64,000 bases of DNA, from assembly GCF_016618195.1 (NCBI RefSeq), contig NZ_CP067099.1:2108001-2172000 (forward strand). Direction: 5' to 3'. The notes under the pieces were generated by a model that was not told the origin of the DNA, ran no database searches, and saw only the letters and a list, made by a program, of their open reading frames with translations. Source of the stretch: Providencia manganoxydans. GTDB taxonomy: Bacteria; Pseudomonadota; Gammaproteobacteria; Enterobacterales; Enterobacteriaceae. Made by a program: the position numbers and the translations under genes. Position 1 is the first letter of the stretch; every line of letters starts with the position of its first letter. Below are positions 7,700-18,135 of the stretch, one piece after another.

Positions 7700-9079
7700 T
7701 TATTTACTGACAGAGCGTGGGGCGCGTTTGGTTTTTAACTTTGTTACCTCAGTCACTTCACTTTCAACCCAACCATCATTGAGTCGTGTTTTTAGTTTTT
7801 GTCCTAATTTAACTTGCGAAGTTTTTTTCAATACGGTGCCATCGGTCGTTTCACTAATGCTAAACCCACGCGCTAAAGTGGCTAACGGACTCACCGTTTC
7901 CATTTTTGAACACGCAACCGCAAAACGTTGTTTATAGCTATTTAATAGCTCAGAAACCCTATTTTGCAAATAATATTGTGTTTGCTGTAATGAACGTTGC
8001 TGCCTTTGTAATTGTGGGCGTAAATCCTGTTGTGACAAGCGGCGCTGTAGCTGTTCATAACGCATTTGAGCATTTTGCATTCGCCTAGTCATAGCTTGAT
8101 TAAGTTTTTGGCTCAGTAGACTGAGTTGATGTTGTTGCCTTGCCAAACGTAATTGGGGATGCTGCTGCTGTAAGCGGTGTTGTAAACGACTAAAACGTTG
8201 CTGTTGACCAGCAAGATAATAATCCATCGCCATTTCTAGGTGTTGCTGTGATGATTGCAACTGGCGGATCAATTCCAGTTGATTACGACTGACTAATTCA
8301 GCAGCGGCGGAAGGTGTTGGTGCACGCACATCAGCAACAAAATCGGCAATGGTGACATCGGTCTCATGACCAACAGCACTGACAATCGGGATTTGGCTGG
8401 CAAAGATGGCTCTGGCAACAATTTCCTCATTGAATGCCCATAAATCCTCTAATGATCCCCCGCCGCGGCCAACAATCAGCACATCACATTCACTACGCAA
8501 GTTAGCGATTGCAATGGCTCTAGCGATTTGAGCAGGCGCTTGTTCTCCTTGTACCGCGGTAGGATAAATAATCACGGGTAATGAAGGGTCACGGCGGCGC
8601 AGAATATGCAAAATATCATGTAATGCTGCGCCGGTTGCTGAAGTGATCACCCCGATACGTTTTGCTGGTGAGGGCAAGGCTTGCTTGTGTCTGGCATCAA
8701 ATAACCCTTCAGCGCCGAGGGATTGTTTCAACAACTCAAACCGTTGTTGTAATAATCCTTCACCAGCAGGTTGCATACTTTCAATGATGATTTGATAGTC
8801 ACCACGTGGTTCATACAGGGTGACAGTGGCGCGTACTAATACTTGCTGACCATTTTGTGGACGAAAAGTAACACGTGTATTTTGCCCGCGGAACATAGCC
8901 GCACGAACCTGAGCTTTGTCATCTTTTAAGGTGAGATACCAATGACCTGAGCTAGGTTGTGAAAAGTTTGAGATTTCGGCTGTTAACCAAACTCGACCCA
9001 TTTGGCGGTCTAGAAGTTCACGAACCGCTTGATTAAGTTTGCTGACAGAATAAATTCCACTATTTTCTTGTATTGACAT
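7700..9079 (-). CDS. xseA: Exodeoxyribonuclease VII large subunit
   Basis: The protein has 459 residues, the usual length. An N-terminal OB-fold (about residues 1-110, with WLTAEISNF and [10 protein letters not shown]) binds single-stranded DNA. The catalytic domain contains [17 protein letters not shown] and SAVGHETD, followed by a long Gln-rich coiled region (about 280-400). With several XseB subunits it degrades single-stranded DNA to oligonucleotides. xseB is not in this window. It is divergent from guaB, the arrangement known in E. coli. Confidence 0.95.
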   Translation of the reverse strand: MSIQENSGIYSVSKLNQAVRELLDRQMGRVWLTAEISNFSQPSSGHWYLTLKDDKAQVRAAMFRGQNTRVTFRPQNGQQVLVRATVTLYEPRGDYQIIIESMQPAGEGLLQQRFELLKQSLGAEGLFDARHKQALPSPAKRIGVITSATGAALHDILHILRRRDPSLPVIIYPTAVQGEQAPAQIARAIAIANLRSECDVLIVGRGGGSLEDLWAFNEEIVARAIFASQIPIVSAVGHETDVTIADFVADVRAPTPSAAAELVSRNQLELIRQLQSSQQHLEMAMDYYLAGQQQRFSRLQHRLQQQHPQLRLARQQHQLSLLSQKLNQAMTRRMQNAQMRYEQLQRRLSQQDLRPQLQRQQRSLQQTQYYLQNRVSELLNSYKQRFAVACSKMETVSPLATLARGFSISETTDGTVLKKTSQVKLGQKLKTRLNDGWVESEVTEVTKLKTKRAPRSVSK

Positions 9080-9172
9080 GTGAGCTAGATCAAACTCTAA
9101 AACAATGACTTAATTGATTGATACTAACCTAGTCAGAGTAGTTATCAAGTTTTTTTTCAAAAAAAGGCTGGA

Positions 9173-9186
9173 GGCAATCGGTTTCG
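9173..9186 (+). promoter_or_regulatory. PurR-like operator in the guaB promoter
   Basis: GGCAATCGGTTTCG resembles the PurR operator core (CGCAAACGTTTTC). It sits just upstream of the -10 element, as in E. coli guaBA, which PurR represses. The match is moderate. Confidence 0.5.
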
Positions 9187-9191
9187 GTGTG

Positions 9192-10717
<1,526 letters not shown>

Positions 10718-10732
10718 CAGCACATATTTCAG

Positions 10733-10776
10733 GGTGGCTCTGTCCTTAATTACAGCGCCACCGATTTTCTATTTTT
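10733..10776 (+). terminator. Hairpin between guaB and guaA
   Basis: GGTGGC (10733-10738) pairs with GCCACC (10757-10762), followed by a T-rich stretch. It could attenuate transcription into guaA. The stem is only 6 bp with a long loop, so this is tentative. Confidence 0.35.
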
Positions 10777-10803
10777 GACTTGAATTTTTGGAATTCTCCT
10801 CAA

Positions 10804-12381
10804 ATGACAACAAATATCCATAAGCATCGCATTCTTATTCTTGATTTCGGCTCACAGTACTCACAGCTGATTGCCCGCCGTATTCGTGAAATTGGCGTTT
10901 ATTGTGAACTCTGGGCGTGGGACGTTTCAGAAGAGCAAATTCGTGAATTCAATCCAAATGGTATTATTCTTTCAGGTGGCCCAGAAAGCACGACTGAAAA
11001 TGATAGCCCACGTGCACCTGAATATGTCTTTAAAGCAGGTGTACCCGTTTTAGGTATCTGCTATGGCATGCAAACCATGTCAATGCAGCTAGGTGGTGCA
11101 GTTGAAGTTTCTGGCGAGCGCGAATTTGGTTATGCCAAAGTTGAAGTGACTGAGCCATGTGATCTGTTCCGTGACATTCAAGACTCTCTAAGCGAAAATG
11201 GTACTCCAGTACTGGATGTTTGGATGAGCCATGGTGATAAAGTGACAGCAATTCCAGCTGACTTTAAAACTATTGCCAGTACGCCAAGCTGCCCGTTCGC
11301 TATCATGGCAAATGAAGAGAAAAAATTCTATGGTGTGCAATTCCATCCTGAAGTAACTCATACTTATCAAGGCCTGAATATTCTAAAACGCTTTGTGCAA
11401 GAAATTTGCCATTGTGAAGCGCTATGGACGCCAGCTGCCATTATCGATGACACCGTAGCTCGTCTAAAAGAACAAATCGGTGATGATCACGTTATATTGG
11501 CACTGTCAGGTGGTGTAGATTCCTCAGTGACTGCATTACTATTAAACCGTGCAATTGGTAAACGTTTAACCTGTGTATTTGTTGATAACGGCTTACTACG
11601 TTTAAACGAAGCCGACCAAGTAATGGAAATGTTTGCTGGCAAATTCGACCTGAACATTATCCACGTTAAAGCAGAAGATCGCTTTTTGAATGCATTAGCG
11701 GGTATTAATGATCCCGAAGCAAAACGTAAGGCGATTGGTCACGTGTTTATTGATGTATTCGATGAGGAAGCATCAAAACAAACTCAAGTTAAGTGGCTGG
11801 CACAAGGTACAATTTACCCAGACATCATTGAATCTGCCGCATCAGCAACAGGTAAAGCACACGTTATTAAATCTCACCATAACGTAGGCGGCTTACCAGA
11901 AGACATGAAACTGGGTCTTGTTGAACCATTGAAAGAGCTGTTCAAAGACGAAGTGCGTAAAATTGGTCTTGAACTTGGCCTGCCATACGACATGTTATAT
12001 CGCCATCCATTCCCAGGTCCGGGCCTTGGTGTTCGTGTTCTTGGCGAAGTGAAGAAAGAGTACTGCGATCTCCTACGCCGTGCGGATGCAATTTTTATTG
12101 AAGAACTGCATAAAGCAGATCTTTACCATAAAGTTAGCCAAGCATTCACGGTATTCCTTCCTGTTCGTTCAGTTGGCGTGATGGGTGATGGCCGTAAATA
12201 TGATTGGGTGGTTTCTTTACGTGCAGTAGAAACTATCGACTTTATGACTGCTCATTGGGCGCATTTACCGTATGACTTCCTCGGCCGTGTTTCAAACCGC
12301 ATTATCAATGAGGTCAATGGCATTTCAAGGGTGGTGTATGATATTAGCGGTAAACCACCAGCGACAATTGAGTGGGAATAA
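10804..12381 (+). CDS. guaA: GMP synthase (glutamine-hydrolysing)
   Basis: The protein has 525 residues from the ATG at 10804 ([18 protein letters not shown], matching the family start). The N-terminal class I glutamine amidotransferase domain has its nucleophile in GICYGM and its His/Glu in QFHPEVTH. The ATP-pyrophosphatase domain carries the P-loop SGGVDSS, and the C-terminal dimerisation domain ends in ATIEWE. It converts XMP to GMP. Second gene of guaBA, 86 bp after guaB. Confidence 0.97.
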   Translation: MTTNIHKHRILILDFGSQYSQLIARRIREIGVYCELWAWDVSEEQIREFNPNGIILSGGPESTTENDSPRAPEYVFKAGVPVLGICYGMQTMSMQLGGAVEVSGEREFGYAKVEVTEPCDLFRDIQDSLSENGTPVLDVWMSHGDKVTAIPADFKTIASTPSCPFAIMANEEKKFYGVQFHPEVTHTYQGLNILKRFVQEICHCEALWTPAAIIDDTVARLKEQIGDDHVILALSGGVDSSVTALLLNRAIGKRLTCVFVDNGLLRLNEADQVMEMFAGKFDLNIIHVKAEDRFLNALAGINDPEAKRKAIGHVFIDVFDEEASKQTQVKWLAQGTIYPDIIESAASATGKAHVIKSHHNVGGLPEDMKLGLVEPLKELFKDEVRKIGLELGLPYDMLYRHPFPGPGLGVRVLGEVKKEYCDLLRRADAIFIEELHKADLYHKVSQAFTVFLPVRSVGVMGDGRKYDWVVSLRAVETIDFMTAHWAHLPYDFLGRVSNRIINEVNGISRVVYDISGKPPATIEWE

Positions 12382-12427
12382 TCCCGCAATAAGAATTAGC
12401 TAGCAGTGACTAGCAAAATAACTATCT

Positions 12428-12455
12428 AAGCCCATGTAAAAATGGGCTTTTTTTT
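12428..12455 (+). terminator. guaBA terminator
   Basis: An 8-bp stem AAGCCCAT/ATGGGCTT (12428-12435 with 12442-12449) is followed by an eight-T run starting at 12448. Confidence 0.92.
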
Positions 12456-12684
12456 GGATGCTGGTCGGAAGGAGCTAATTCAAAATTCCAAAAATTCTTA
12501 TATTGCCGCCCTAGTAGAACGCCATTCACGTTATGTTATGCTAGCCTTTTTGGGGGGAAATTATACAAATTAGCAACTAAAACAGTTGATTATATCTGTT
12601 CGATGATTTGCAATAATGTATAACAATAGATGTCGGTAGTAAGTGTTTGAATGTTATGTAATTGACTGTAAATAAATAAGAAAA
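12456..12684. other. AT-rich spacer after guaA
   Basis: About 230 bp with no supportable gene, RNA or repeat. It marks the junction between the guaBA backbone and the variable region holding the toxin-antitoxin modules. Confidence 0.5.
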
Positions 12685-12713
12685 TTGAAAAAAATACGTT
12701 TTCTTGTTACAAT
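12685..12713 (+). promoter_or_regulatory. Promoter of the DUF6088-fic operon
   Basis: TTGAAA (12685-12690) and TACAAT (12708-12713) are separated by exactly 17 bp. An inverted repeat AAGAAAA/TTTTCTT (12678-12684 and 12699-12705) overlaps the -35 and spacer. It could be an operator for autoregulation by the winged-helix product; this is inferred. Confidence 0.6.
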
Positions 12714-12743
12714 TTAATAGTAGTTTACTGGGGAGATGTTTAT

Positions 12744-13412
12744 ATGAAGCTCGAAACTCGTATGCGTCAGTCGATTCAACACCGTCGTGGAGTTGTACTG
12801 ACTCGTTCTGATCTGGCTCCATTGGGAAGCAAGACCCAAGTTACTCACGCATTAAATGTGTTAATGAATAATGGTGAACTTCTTCGCCTTTCTCAAGGAA
12901 TTTACGCTAAAGCCAAAAGGATGGGGAATGATGTAAAAGCGCAAGGTAGTCTTGATGTTATCATTCGTGAAGCAGCCGACAAATTAGGCTTCCAGCTTCG
13001 CCAAAAAGACTTGTGCTTCGAGAAAGTAAATGCCACACAAGGTGAAATTATTGTTGTAGTCGATGCACCTAGAGTTAAGCGCAAGCTTATCATCAATGGG
13101 AAGACTATTTGTTTTCGTAGCTATAGCTGTAAGTCTGCTATTAAAAATACAGTATTCAAATTGGCAAAGACACCTCCTACTAAAGGAGTTGCTCGTTATG
13201 TAGTAGAGCTTGCTCGCTATTACAACGTATCTTATTGCTTCAATGCGATGGATCAGTGGGCTGATGCTGTAACTCGCTTAGCGGGTGATGAAGTGGTACA
13301 TGATACCGTAGAAGATCTTCTTGTAGCTCTAAAACGAGCGGGTAAAATCACCAAGCAAGAAGTTGCGATGTTGTCAGTCAATTACCTGCGGGAGCAAAAA
13401 CAAAGTGTTTGA
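12744..13412 (+). CDS. DUF6088/AbiEi-like putative antitoxin of a Fic module
   Basis: The protein has 222 residues. The N-terminal ~60 residues look like a winged-helix domain of the AbiEi/DUF6088 type (VLTRSDLAPLGSKTQVTHAL...LLRLSQGIYAK). A mixed alpha/beta body follows, and the C-terminal helix-rich segment contains DEVVHDTVEDLLVALKRAGK. GGGGAG at 12729-12734 is a good RBS for this ATG. Its stop overlaps the fic start, so the two are co-translated. By analogy with AbiE systems it probably binds DNA, represses its operon and neutralises the partner toxin. The family assignment comes from recognised motifs, not a search. Confidence 0.7.
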   Translation: MKLETRMRQSIQHRRGVVLTRSDLAPLGSKTQVTHALNVLMNNGELLRLSQGIYAKAKRMGNDVKAQGSLDVIIREAADKLGFQLRQKDLCFEKVNATQGEIIVVVDAPRVKRKLIINGKTICFRSYSCKSAIKNTVFKLAKTPPTKGVARYVVELARYYNVSYCFNAMDQWADAVTRLAGDEVVHDTVEDLLVALKRAGKITKQEVAMLSVNYLREQKQSV

Positions 13413-14121
13413 CCCGTTTAATGATTTTGAGCAAGTCGGTTATTTACGTAACCATTATGGTGAAAAAGACCCCAAAATTGTTCGTCAACTTGAACACACA
13501 ATGTTTCGTGCTGCTTTAGATGAAGCATTATCTTACTTAGCGGGAAAAGAAGTCTTACACTATGAAGATTTCTTGGGCGTTCATCGGATATTATTCGAAG
13601 CATTCTATCCGTGGGCAGGTCAAGATCGTGCAATTACCGCGCCTAATTGTGCGGTATCTAAAGCTGGTACGATGTTTTGTCATCCCAATCACGCACAATT
13701 AGCTATTGAGCAGGGCTTGCGTATCGGACAGAATGCAGAGTTTATGCGTCAGCGTCCTGGTGAGGTTATGGGCTTTTTTGCTTATGGGCATCCATTTCTT
13801 GATGGAAATGGGCGTACTATGTTAATTGTTCACAATGAGCTCTGTCATCGAGCAGGTTTCTCGATTGATTGGCATAGAACTAATAAAACGGATTATTTAA
13901 GAGCTTTAAGCGCTGAAATTGAATCTCCATCAAGAGGTTTTTTGGATAACTATTTATTTCAGTTTATAGATAGTACTAGAGATCGAAATCTTTGGGGGGA
14001 GTCTATAATTGATATTCGTGGTTTAGATGGGCAAAGTATAGAAAATTCCGTAGATGGTGATTACACGGATATAGCAGTTGCTCAAAAGTATCAATCATTT
14101 GAGAAGAATAGAGGTCGGTGA
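13405..14121 (+). CDS. Fic-domain protein, putative AMPylating toxin
   Basis: The protein has 238 residues from the GTG at 13405, which overlaps the upstream stop by 8 nt and has a GGGAG ribosome site at 13390-13394. The Fic core includes FLGVHRILFEAFYPWAGQDR and the active-site loop HPFLDGNGR (His129-Arg137). Fic enzymes transfer AMP or related groups from nucleotides to hydroxyl side chains of targets. The usual loop ends in a second Arg three residues after the first (GNGRxxR); here that position is Leu140. No obvious inhibitory (S/T)xxxE(G/N) helix was found in either protein of the pair. The C-terminal ~50 residues are polar and unassigned. Toxin activity is inferred from the operon layout. 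Confidence 0.8.
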   Translation: MFDPFNDFEQVGYLRNHYGEKDPKIVRQLEHTMFRAALDEALSYLAGKEVLHYEDFLGVHRILFEAFYPWAGQDRAITAPNCAVSKAGTMFCHPNHAQLAIEQGLRIGQNAEFMRQRPGEVMGFFAYGHPFLDGNGRTMLIVHNELCHRAGFSIDWHRTNKTDYLRALSAEIESPSRGFLDNYLFQFIDSTRDRNLWGESIIDIRGLDGQSIENSVDGDYTDIAVAQKYQSFEKNRGR

Positions 14122-14234
14122 CAAACTGTCCTCGTTTTTATAGCTCAATATGATATTTTTCATAAGGCTTATTTTATTAGCTTAATTACAAAGTTAATAT
14201 ATTTATATAAATGGTGATTAAGTTTTAATTTTAT

Positions 14235-15551
14235 TTATATATGTAACCTCAAATTCCCCTTTATCTCTTCAACTAGTGTTTTAGGGACATCCCATTCTTT
14301 GGCTAGCTCTGGCCATTTTGAAACACTCTCTATTGTTTCATCGATAACTTGATTAATTTTCTTTTTAGTAAAAAGAGGACTGAGTTTTTCTAGGCTATAA
14401 AAATCTTCTCTAGTAAAATTATCTCGCTTGCCGTTTAGGCTCATCCAGTGACTATTTACCCATTTGCTGCCCGGTTTGTAGCTATAGGCAAGATCGTAAG
14501 CAGGGGCTAAAGTCCATTTATCAGCCTGTAACATAAACGCAAAATTCTTTGAGTGATCATCGTGATTTCGCGCGATAATATTGAAAGTCATCCGACGTAA
14601 AATTTGTAACGCATCTTGTGCAGATAATCTTAATTGGCGAGCGATACCAAACAGCTCTGCATAAGAAAATGAGCCTGGTTTTTTATAATCAACGTGAGCT
14701 AATCCATTGAGTGTTTGAATATGAATTTTTTTATTACCGATACGATCAAAACGTTGGGTAATGAAATGCCGTCTTGGTCCCTCATGCAATAACTGACAAG
14801 GCATCATATCAATATCACAATTTACAGCCATTAAATGGTAGACAAATTCCATTGCGCCATAACCCATTGGGTCACCGAATGTTTCTTGGTTTTTGTTGTG
14901 CTCACTTACTCCATCAAATTTCATTAGGTAATGAATAAAGCCTTCAGGAACACTGGCTTGTCCCGACCTCACTTGAGTCAAATCATCGTTAAATGCTAAT
15001 ACGGCTTTAGGGCGAGCGCCTCCAGCGCTCATACCGACCGAAAGCAGTGATAGCATTGCTTCACGTGACCCTTGGCCATCACGATCAAGTTCCACGGAAA
15101 AATGTTCTCGTAAATCTAAAATTTCTTGAGCTATGGCGACTAACGATTGGATTTCAACTTGCTGTGATGCATTTAGGCGCCGCATTTTAGTAGCAGGTGA
15201 ATATTCAAGAGCACCCATTCCACGTTTACCTGTATATTGCAGTCTTTGTAATGGGGTAATGTCTTGTGGTGATAATCCTCTGTTTGCGACCCAAGCGTTT
15301 AATACTGCATTACCAAAATCATCAGGAAGTGAATCGGCAATCAACCCAGGCAGCCCTTTAAAAGTATTATACTCTAATTCAGGGAAATGAAATATTTGGT
15401 TAGATAAAGGCATTTTTAGTGGTGAAAGCTCAATGCCTTGTTTAATAAAGTTTGGTTCATATTCAAAAGCGCCAAATCCTTTATCAGAATCAAAGCTGAT
15501 TGCACCGATTATGTGGTTTTGATAGTTAACATTAATGACTTCCATTACCAT
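14235..15551 (-). CDS. hipA: HipA-family serine/threonine kinase toxin
   Basis: The protein has 438 residues, the usual HipA length. The N-terminal HipA_N region contains LPGLIADSLPDDFGN. The kinase core has the catalytic loop NHDDHSKNF (Asp331/Asp332, Asn336) and the metal-binding LAPAYDLAYS. HipA kinases phosphorylate translation factors such as GltX and induce growth arrest and persistence. GGAGG lies 7 nt before the ATG at 15551; a second ATG at 15545 overlaps the upstream stop as TAATG. Translational coupling to hipB is clear. It converges with the Fic module. Confidence 0.88.
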   Translation of the reverse strand: MVMEVINVNYQNHIIGAISFDSDKGFGAFEYEPNFIKQGIELSPLKMPLSNQIFHFPELEYNTFKGLPGLIADSLPDDFGNAVLNAWVANRGLSPQDITPLQRLQYTGKRGMGALEYSPATKMRRLNASQQVEIQSLVAIAQEILDLREHFSVELDRDGQGSREAMLSLLSVGMSAGGARPKAVLAFNDDLTQVRSGQASVPEGFIHYLMKFDGVSEHNKNQETFGDPMGYGAMEFVYHLMAVNCDIDMMPCQLLHEGPRRHFITQRFDRIGNKKIHIQTLNGLAHVDYKKPGSFSYAELFGIARQLRLSAQDALQILRRMTFNIIARNHDDHSKNFAFMLQADKWTLAPAYDLAYSYKPGSKWVNSHWMSLNGKRDNFTREDFYSLEKLSPLFTKKKINQVIDETIESVSKWPELAKEWDVPKTLVEEIKGNLRLHI

Positions 15552-15871
15552 TCAATTGCCTCCTCTTCATTTTCTCTATGCTGTTTTGATGCGCGTTGGC
15601 GCTTTTTCCCTTGTAATTTAGCCAGTTGTAGAGGCGATATTGGTTGCTTAGGAAGAAATAAATCAAGCTGTTCAGTTAAACTCAAGGCTTGCATGATGGC
15701 GACAAAAATATCAAGTTGGGCTTTGCCTTTTTCAGCATTGATGACTGTTTTACGTGCTATTCCAGCAAACTCGGCAACTTCTGACTGAGTGAGGTTTTGA
15801 TTTAATCTAGCTTGTTTTAGCCGTTCTCCAAGTTCTTCTGCAATTGCAATTGCGCTGAGTTTAGTGTTCAT
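15545..15871 (-). CDS. hipB: HipB-like HTH antitoxin/repressor
   Basis: The protein has 108 residues. A Cro/C1-type helix-turn-helix (about residues 13-70: RLKQARLNQNLTQSEVAEFAGIARKTV) is followed by a charged tail rich in Lys, Arg and Glu. It is the upstream partner of hipA and overlaps it by 7 nt. HipB proteins bind operators in their own promoter and HipA itself. Repeated motifs in the upstream 150 bp are candidate operators. Confidence 0.85.
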   Translation of the reverse strand: MNTKLSAIAIAEELGERLKQARLNQNLTQSEVAEFAGIARKTVINAEKGKAQLDIFVAIMQALSLTEQLDLFLPKQPISPLQLAKLQGKKRQRASKQHRENEEEAIEW

Positions 15872-15910
15872 TTAAAGCTCCTCAATGATAACTTTAAAAG
15901 CAAAAATCGA

Positions 15911-16030
15911 ACTTAATGTAACTATTTTGGAACCTTATAGATTGAATGTCAAATATCTAGTTATTATGTCACTAAAAAGGAACTTTGTTTATTAAAAAAG
16001 TACTTAATGTAACCAAATATGGACTTTATT
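15911..16030 (-). promoter_or_regulatory. Candidate HipB operators
   Basis: An exact 12-bp direct repeat ACTTAATGTAAC occurs at 15911-15922 and 16002-16013. Each is followed within 4-6 bp by a TGGA(A)C motif, and a related AAGGAAC lies at 15978-15984. Repeated operators upstream of hipBA are known in the family. Assignment to this repressor is inferred. Confidence 0.45.
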
Positions 16031-16168
16031 TTTATATCCTATTTTAATGGTAAATGAAAAAGTAAGCACAGATAACCATCGAATCACTATAGTTATTATG
16101 TTAGTTTGAATAATCACAACATCGTTTTAGAGCACGAAGATTATCAATATAATTATAAGGGTTATTCT

Positions 16169-16906
16169 ATGTATTTAGTTGATTTGCATGCACATACTAT
16201 TGCCAGCACCCATGCCTACAGTACGTTTAGTGACTATTTTTTGGAAGCGGCTAATAAGGGGATGAAGCTATTTGCGATTACAGATCATGGCCCTGATATG
16301 GAAGATGCTCCTCATCAGTGGCATTTTGCAAATATGCCAGTCTTACCGCGTATGGTTAATGGAGTGGGGTTGCTGTATGGCATTGAAGCCAATATTAAGA
16401 ACAAACAAGGGGAAATTGATTGCAATGATAAAATGGATCGTCAGTTAGATATTATTTTAGCTGGATTTCATGAGCCAGTGTTAGCACCACAAAGTCTAGC
16501 TGATAACACAGAAGCCATGATTGCGACTATCCGTAGCGGTAAAGTGCAAATTATCACTCATCCGGGAAATCCAAAATATCCAATTGATATCGAAGCGGTA
16601 GCCCAAGCTGCAAAAGAAAGTAATGTCGCATTGGAAATGAATAATTCGTCATTTTTGCACTCTAGAGTTGGAAGTGAGGCGAATTGTTTAGCAATTGCGA
16701 AAGCAGTTAAAAAAGCAGGGGGCTGGGTTTCTCTTGGCTCTGACTCTCATTACGCAGGTTACTTAGGTAATTTTGATAAAGTGATTGAAATGTTAAAGTC
16801 GATTGATTTTCCTGAAGAGCAAATTTTAAATGTTTCGCCTCGTCGTGTATTGGACTTTTTAGCGTCACATGGTCGTAAACCAATCCCTGAGTTTGATCAT
16901 TTTTAA
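16169..16906 (+). CDS. ycdX: PHP-domain phosphatase YcdX
   Basis: The protein has 245 residues from the ATG at 16169, the same length as E. coli YcdX; upstream in-frame codons have no RBS, while AAGGG at 16157-16161 fits this start. The PHP metal-binding residues lie in [41 protein letters not shown] and GSDSHYAG. These would hold a trinuclear zinc cluster in a phosphoesterase active site. The physiological substrate is not established. It is probably a single-gene unit. Confidence 0.93.
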   Translation: MYLVDLHAHTIASTHAYSTFSDYFLEAANKGMKLFAITDHGPDMEDAPHQWHFANMPVLPRMVNGVGLLYGIEANIKNKQGEIDCNDKMDRQLDIILAGFHEPVLAPQSLADNTEAMIATIRSGKVQIITHPGNPKYPIDIEAVAQAAKESNVALEMNNSSFLHSRVGSEANCLAIAKAVKKAGGWVSLGSDSHYAGYLGNFDKVIEMLKSIDFPEEQILNVSPRRVLDFLASHGRKPIPEFDHF

Positions 16907-16916
16907 TTAAATGTTG

Positions 16917-16948
16917 CCGTTCAGTATACGAGAGACTGAACGGTTTTT
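16917..16948 (+). terminator. ycdX terminator
   Basis: A 9-bp stem CCGTTCAGT/ACTGAACGG (16917-16925 with 16935-16943) is followed by five T residues. Confidence 0.88.
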
Positions 16949-16957
16949 ATGCTCAAG

Positions 16958-17428
16958 TTATAGTGATAACACCATACCTATACAAGGAATATCTTTACCA
17001 ACAAGAACTGAATAATGGTTAACAGGCCCTATCGAGACGAAACCATGTCGATGGTAAAATGTTTCAGCATTAAGTGCAGATTTTAGCATTAATTGTTTAA
17101 CATTACGCCTTTTAGCTTCTTGTTTGAGTGCATTTACGATCAAGCTACCAGAACCAGATTTAAAATATTCAGGTAAAGTGAAAATAGTATCAAAAGTATT
17201 TCTTTTGGTATCAAATAAACCAGTAGCAATTGGGATGTCATCGTCATCTACCGCAACAAAAAAAGGATGTTCAATTATATTCTCACGGTAAAAATCCGGC
17301 ATTTTATCTGGAGTCCACGCTTTAATAATCTCTTGAGCATAACTTTCGTGGCAACCAACACGAATTGCTTGATTTCTTATAAACCAAAGTCTTTCTGCTT
17401 CTGATATGACAGCAAGCCTTACTTTCAT
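16958..17428 (-). CDS. GNAT-family N-acetyltransferase
   Basis: The protein has 156 residues with a GNAT fold: an N-terminal strand-helix part (ISEAERLWFIRNQAIRVGC), the central strand and acyl-CoA loop region (FTLPEYFKSGSGSLIVNALKQEAKRR) and the family-typical tail ETFYHRHGFV. It would transfer an acetyl group from acetyl-CoA to an unidentified small molecule or protein. A decayed homologue lies directly upstream (17.6-17.95 kb), so this is the surviving copy of a tandem duplication. Confidence 0.8.
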   Translation of the reverse strand: MKVRLAVISEAERLWFIRNQAIRVGCHESYAQEIIKAWTPDKMPDFYRENIIEHPFFVAVDDDDIPIATGLFDTKRNTFDTIFTLPEYFKSGSGSLIVNALKQEAKRRNVKQLMLKSALNAETFYHRHGFVSIGPVNHYSVLVGKDIPCIGMVLSL

Positions 17429-17585
17429 TATTTTAACTCTTTTTAATTGGAGGTGATTAATATCAAATCAGAAAGAAAACAAATTTACAATTCAAATGGT
17501 TAGTTATAGTTTATAGCTAACTAATATGTATTAATTTCATGATTAAAATACAAAGCCTAATTAATTTTAATTATAGGGATATAGT

Positions 17586-17955
17586 CATATTAATTGAAGG
17601 TAAATAAGCAGCTACTAATGCTGAATAATAGTTACCTGAACCTTGTGATATAACACCGTATTTTTGATAAAAAGTTTCGGCAATAGCTGCTGATTCTAAC
17701 GTTAATTGTTTTAATATTTCGGCGTAGAGCCTCTTTTTTAATTCCAACTATAATTAAACCAGCAGCACCGTACTCCATATATTCAGGCAATGTAAAAATA
17801 GCATCTATGCTCTTTTCTTTTAGCTTTAAGAAACCGGTAGCGATAGCTTTCAGGTATATGTTCTGTGAGCGATGCTGCGTCACATTTGTGTCAAAGCTTT
17901 ATTGGCAACCTTTACGAATAGTTTGATTGCGAATAAACCAAAAACGCTCAGCTTA
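17586..17955 (-). pseudogene. Decayed GNAT acetyltransferase (second copy)
   Basis: Read on the minus strand, fragments match the intact GNAT gene next to it. They are AERFWFIRNQTIRKGCQ followed by a stop (17880-17940), then IATGFLKLKEKSIDAIFTLPEY (about 17770-17840). After a one-base shift in an A run near 17715, the tail ETFYQKYGVISQGSGNYYSA appears. The first part is interrupted by in-frame stops and the middle by the frameshift. An 83-codon open frame at 17632-17883 survives but cannot give a whole enzyme. This is clear gene decay after tandem duplication. Confidence 0.85.
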
Positions 17956-18135
17956 TAGTGTTAAAAACAATGTATATCCTAAAGTATAGACAATAAAACA
18001 GATCTTTTGATAGTAAAAATAGTTGAGTGAGTGAATAACTCATCTTTTTGGTCGATAGTGATATTCAAAACTGACGCTAATATGGTTATTGAATAATAAA
18101 AATAGCAGGTTGTTATCATCACAAAAGGTCAATCC

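Noticed and set aside
7626..7937. Plus-strand 103-codon open frame after the receptor gene
   Set aside because: Most of it is the complement of the xseA 3' end; it has no ribosome site and its start lies in the palindrome/terminator region.
12577..12822. Minus-strand 81-codon frame upstream of the DUF6088 gene
   Set aside because: It runs through the promoter and into the antitoxin start on the opposite strand, with low-complexity AT-driven sequence.
17632..17883. 83-codon open frame as an intact small GNAT protein
   Set aside because: It lacks the N-terminal strand and the correct C-terminus of the family; the missing parts are visible in other frames, so it is a pseudogene fragment.
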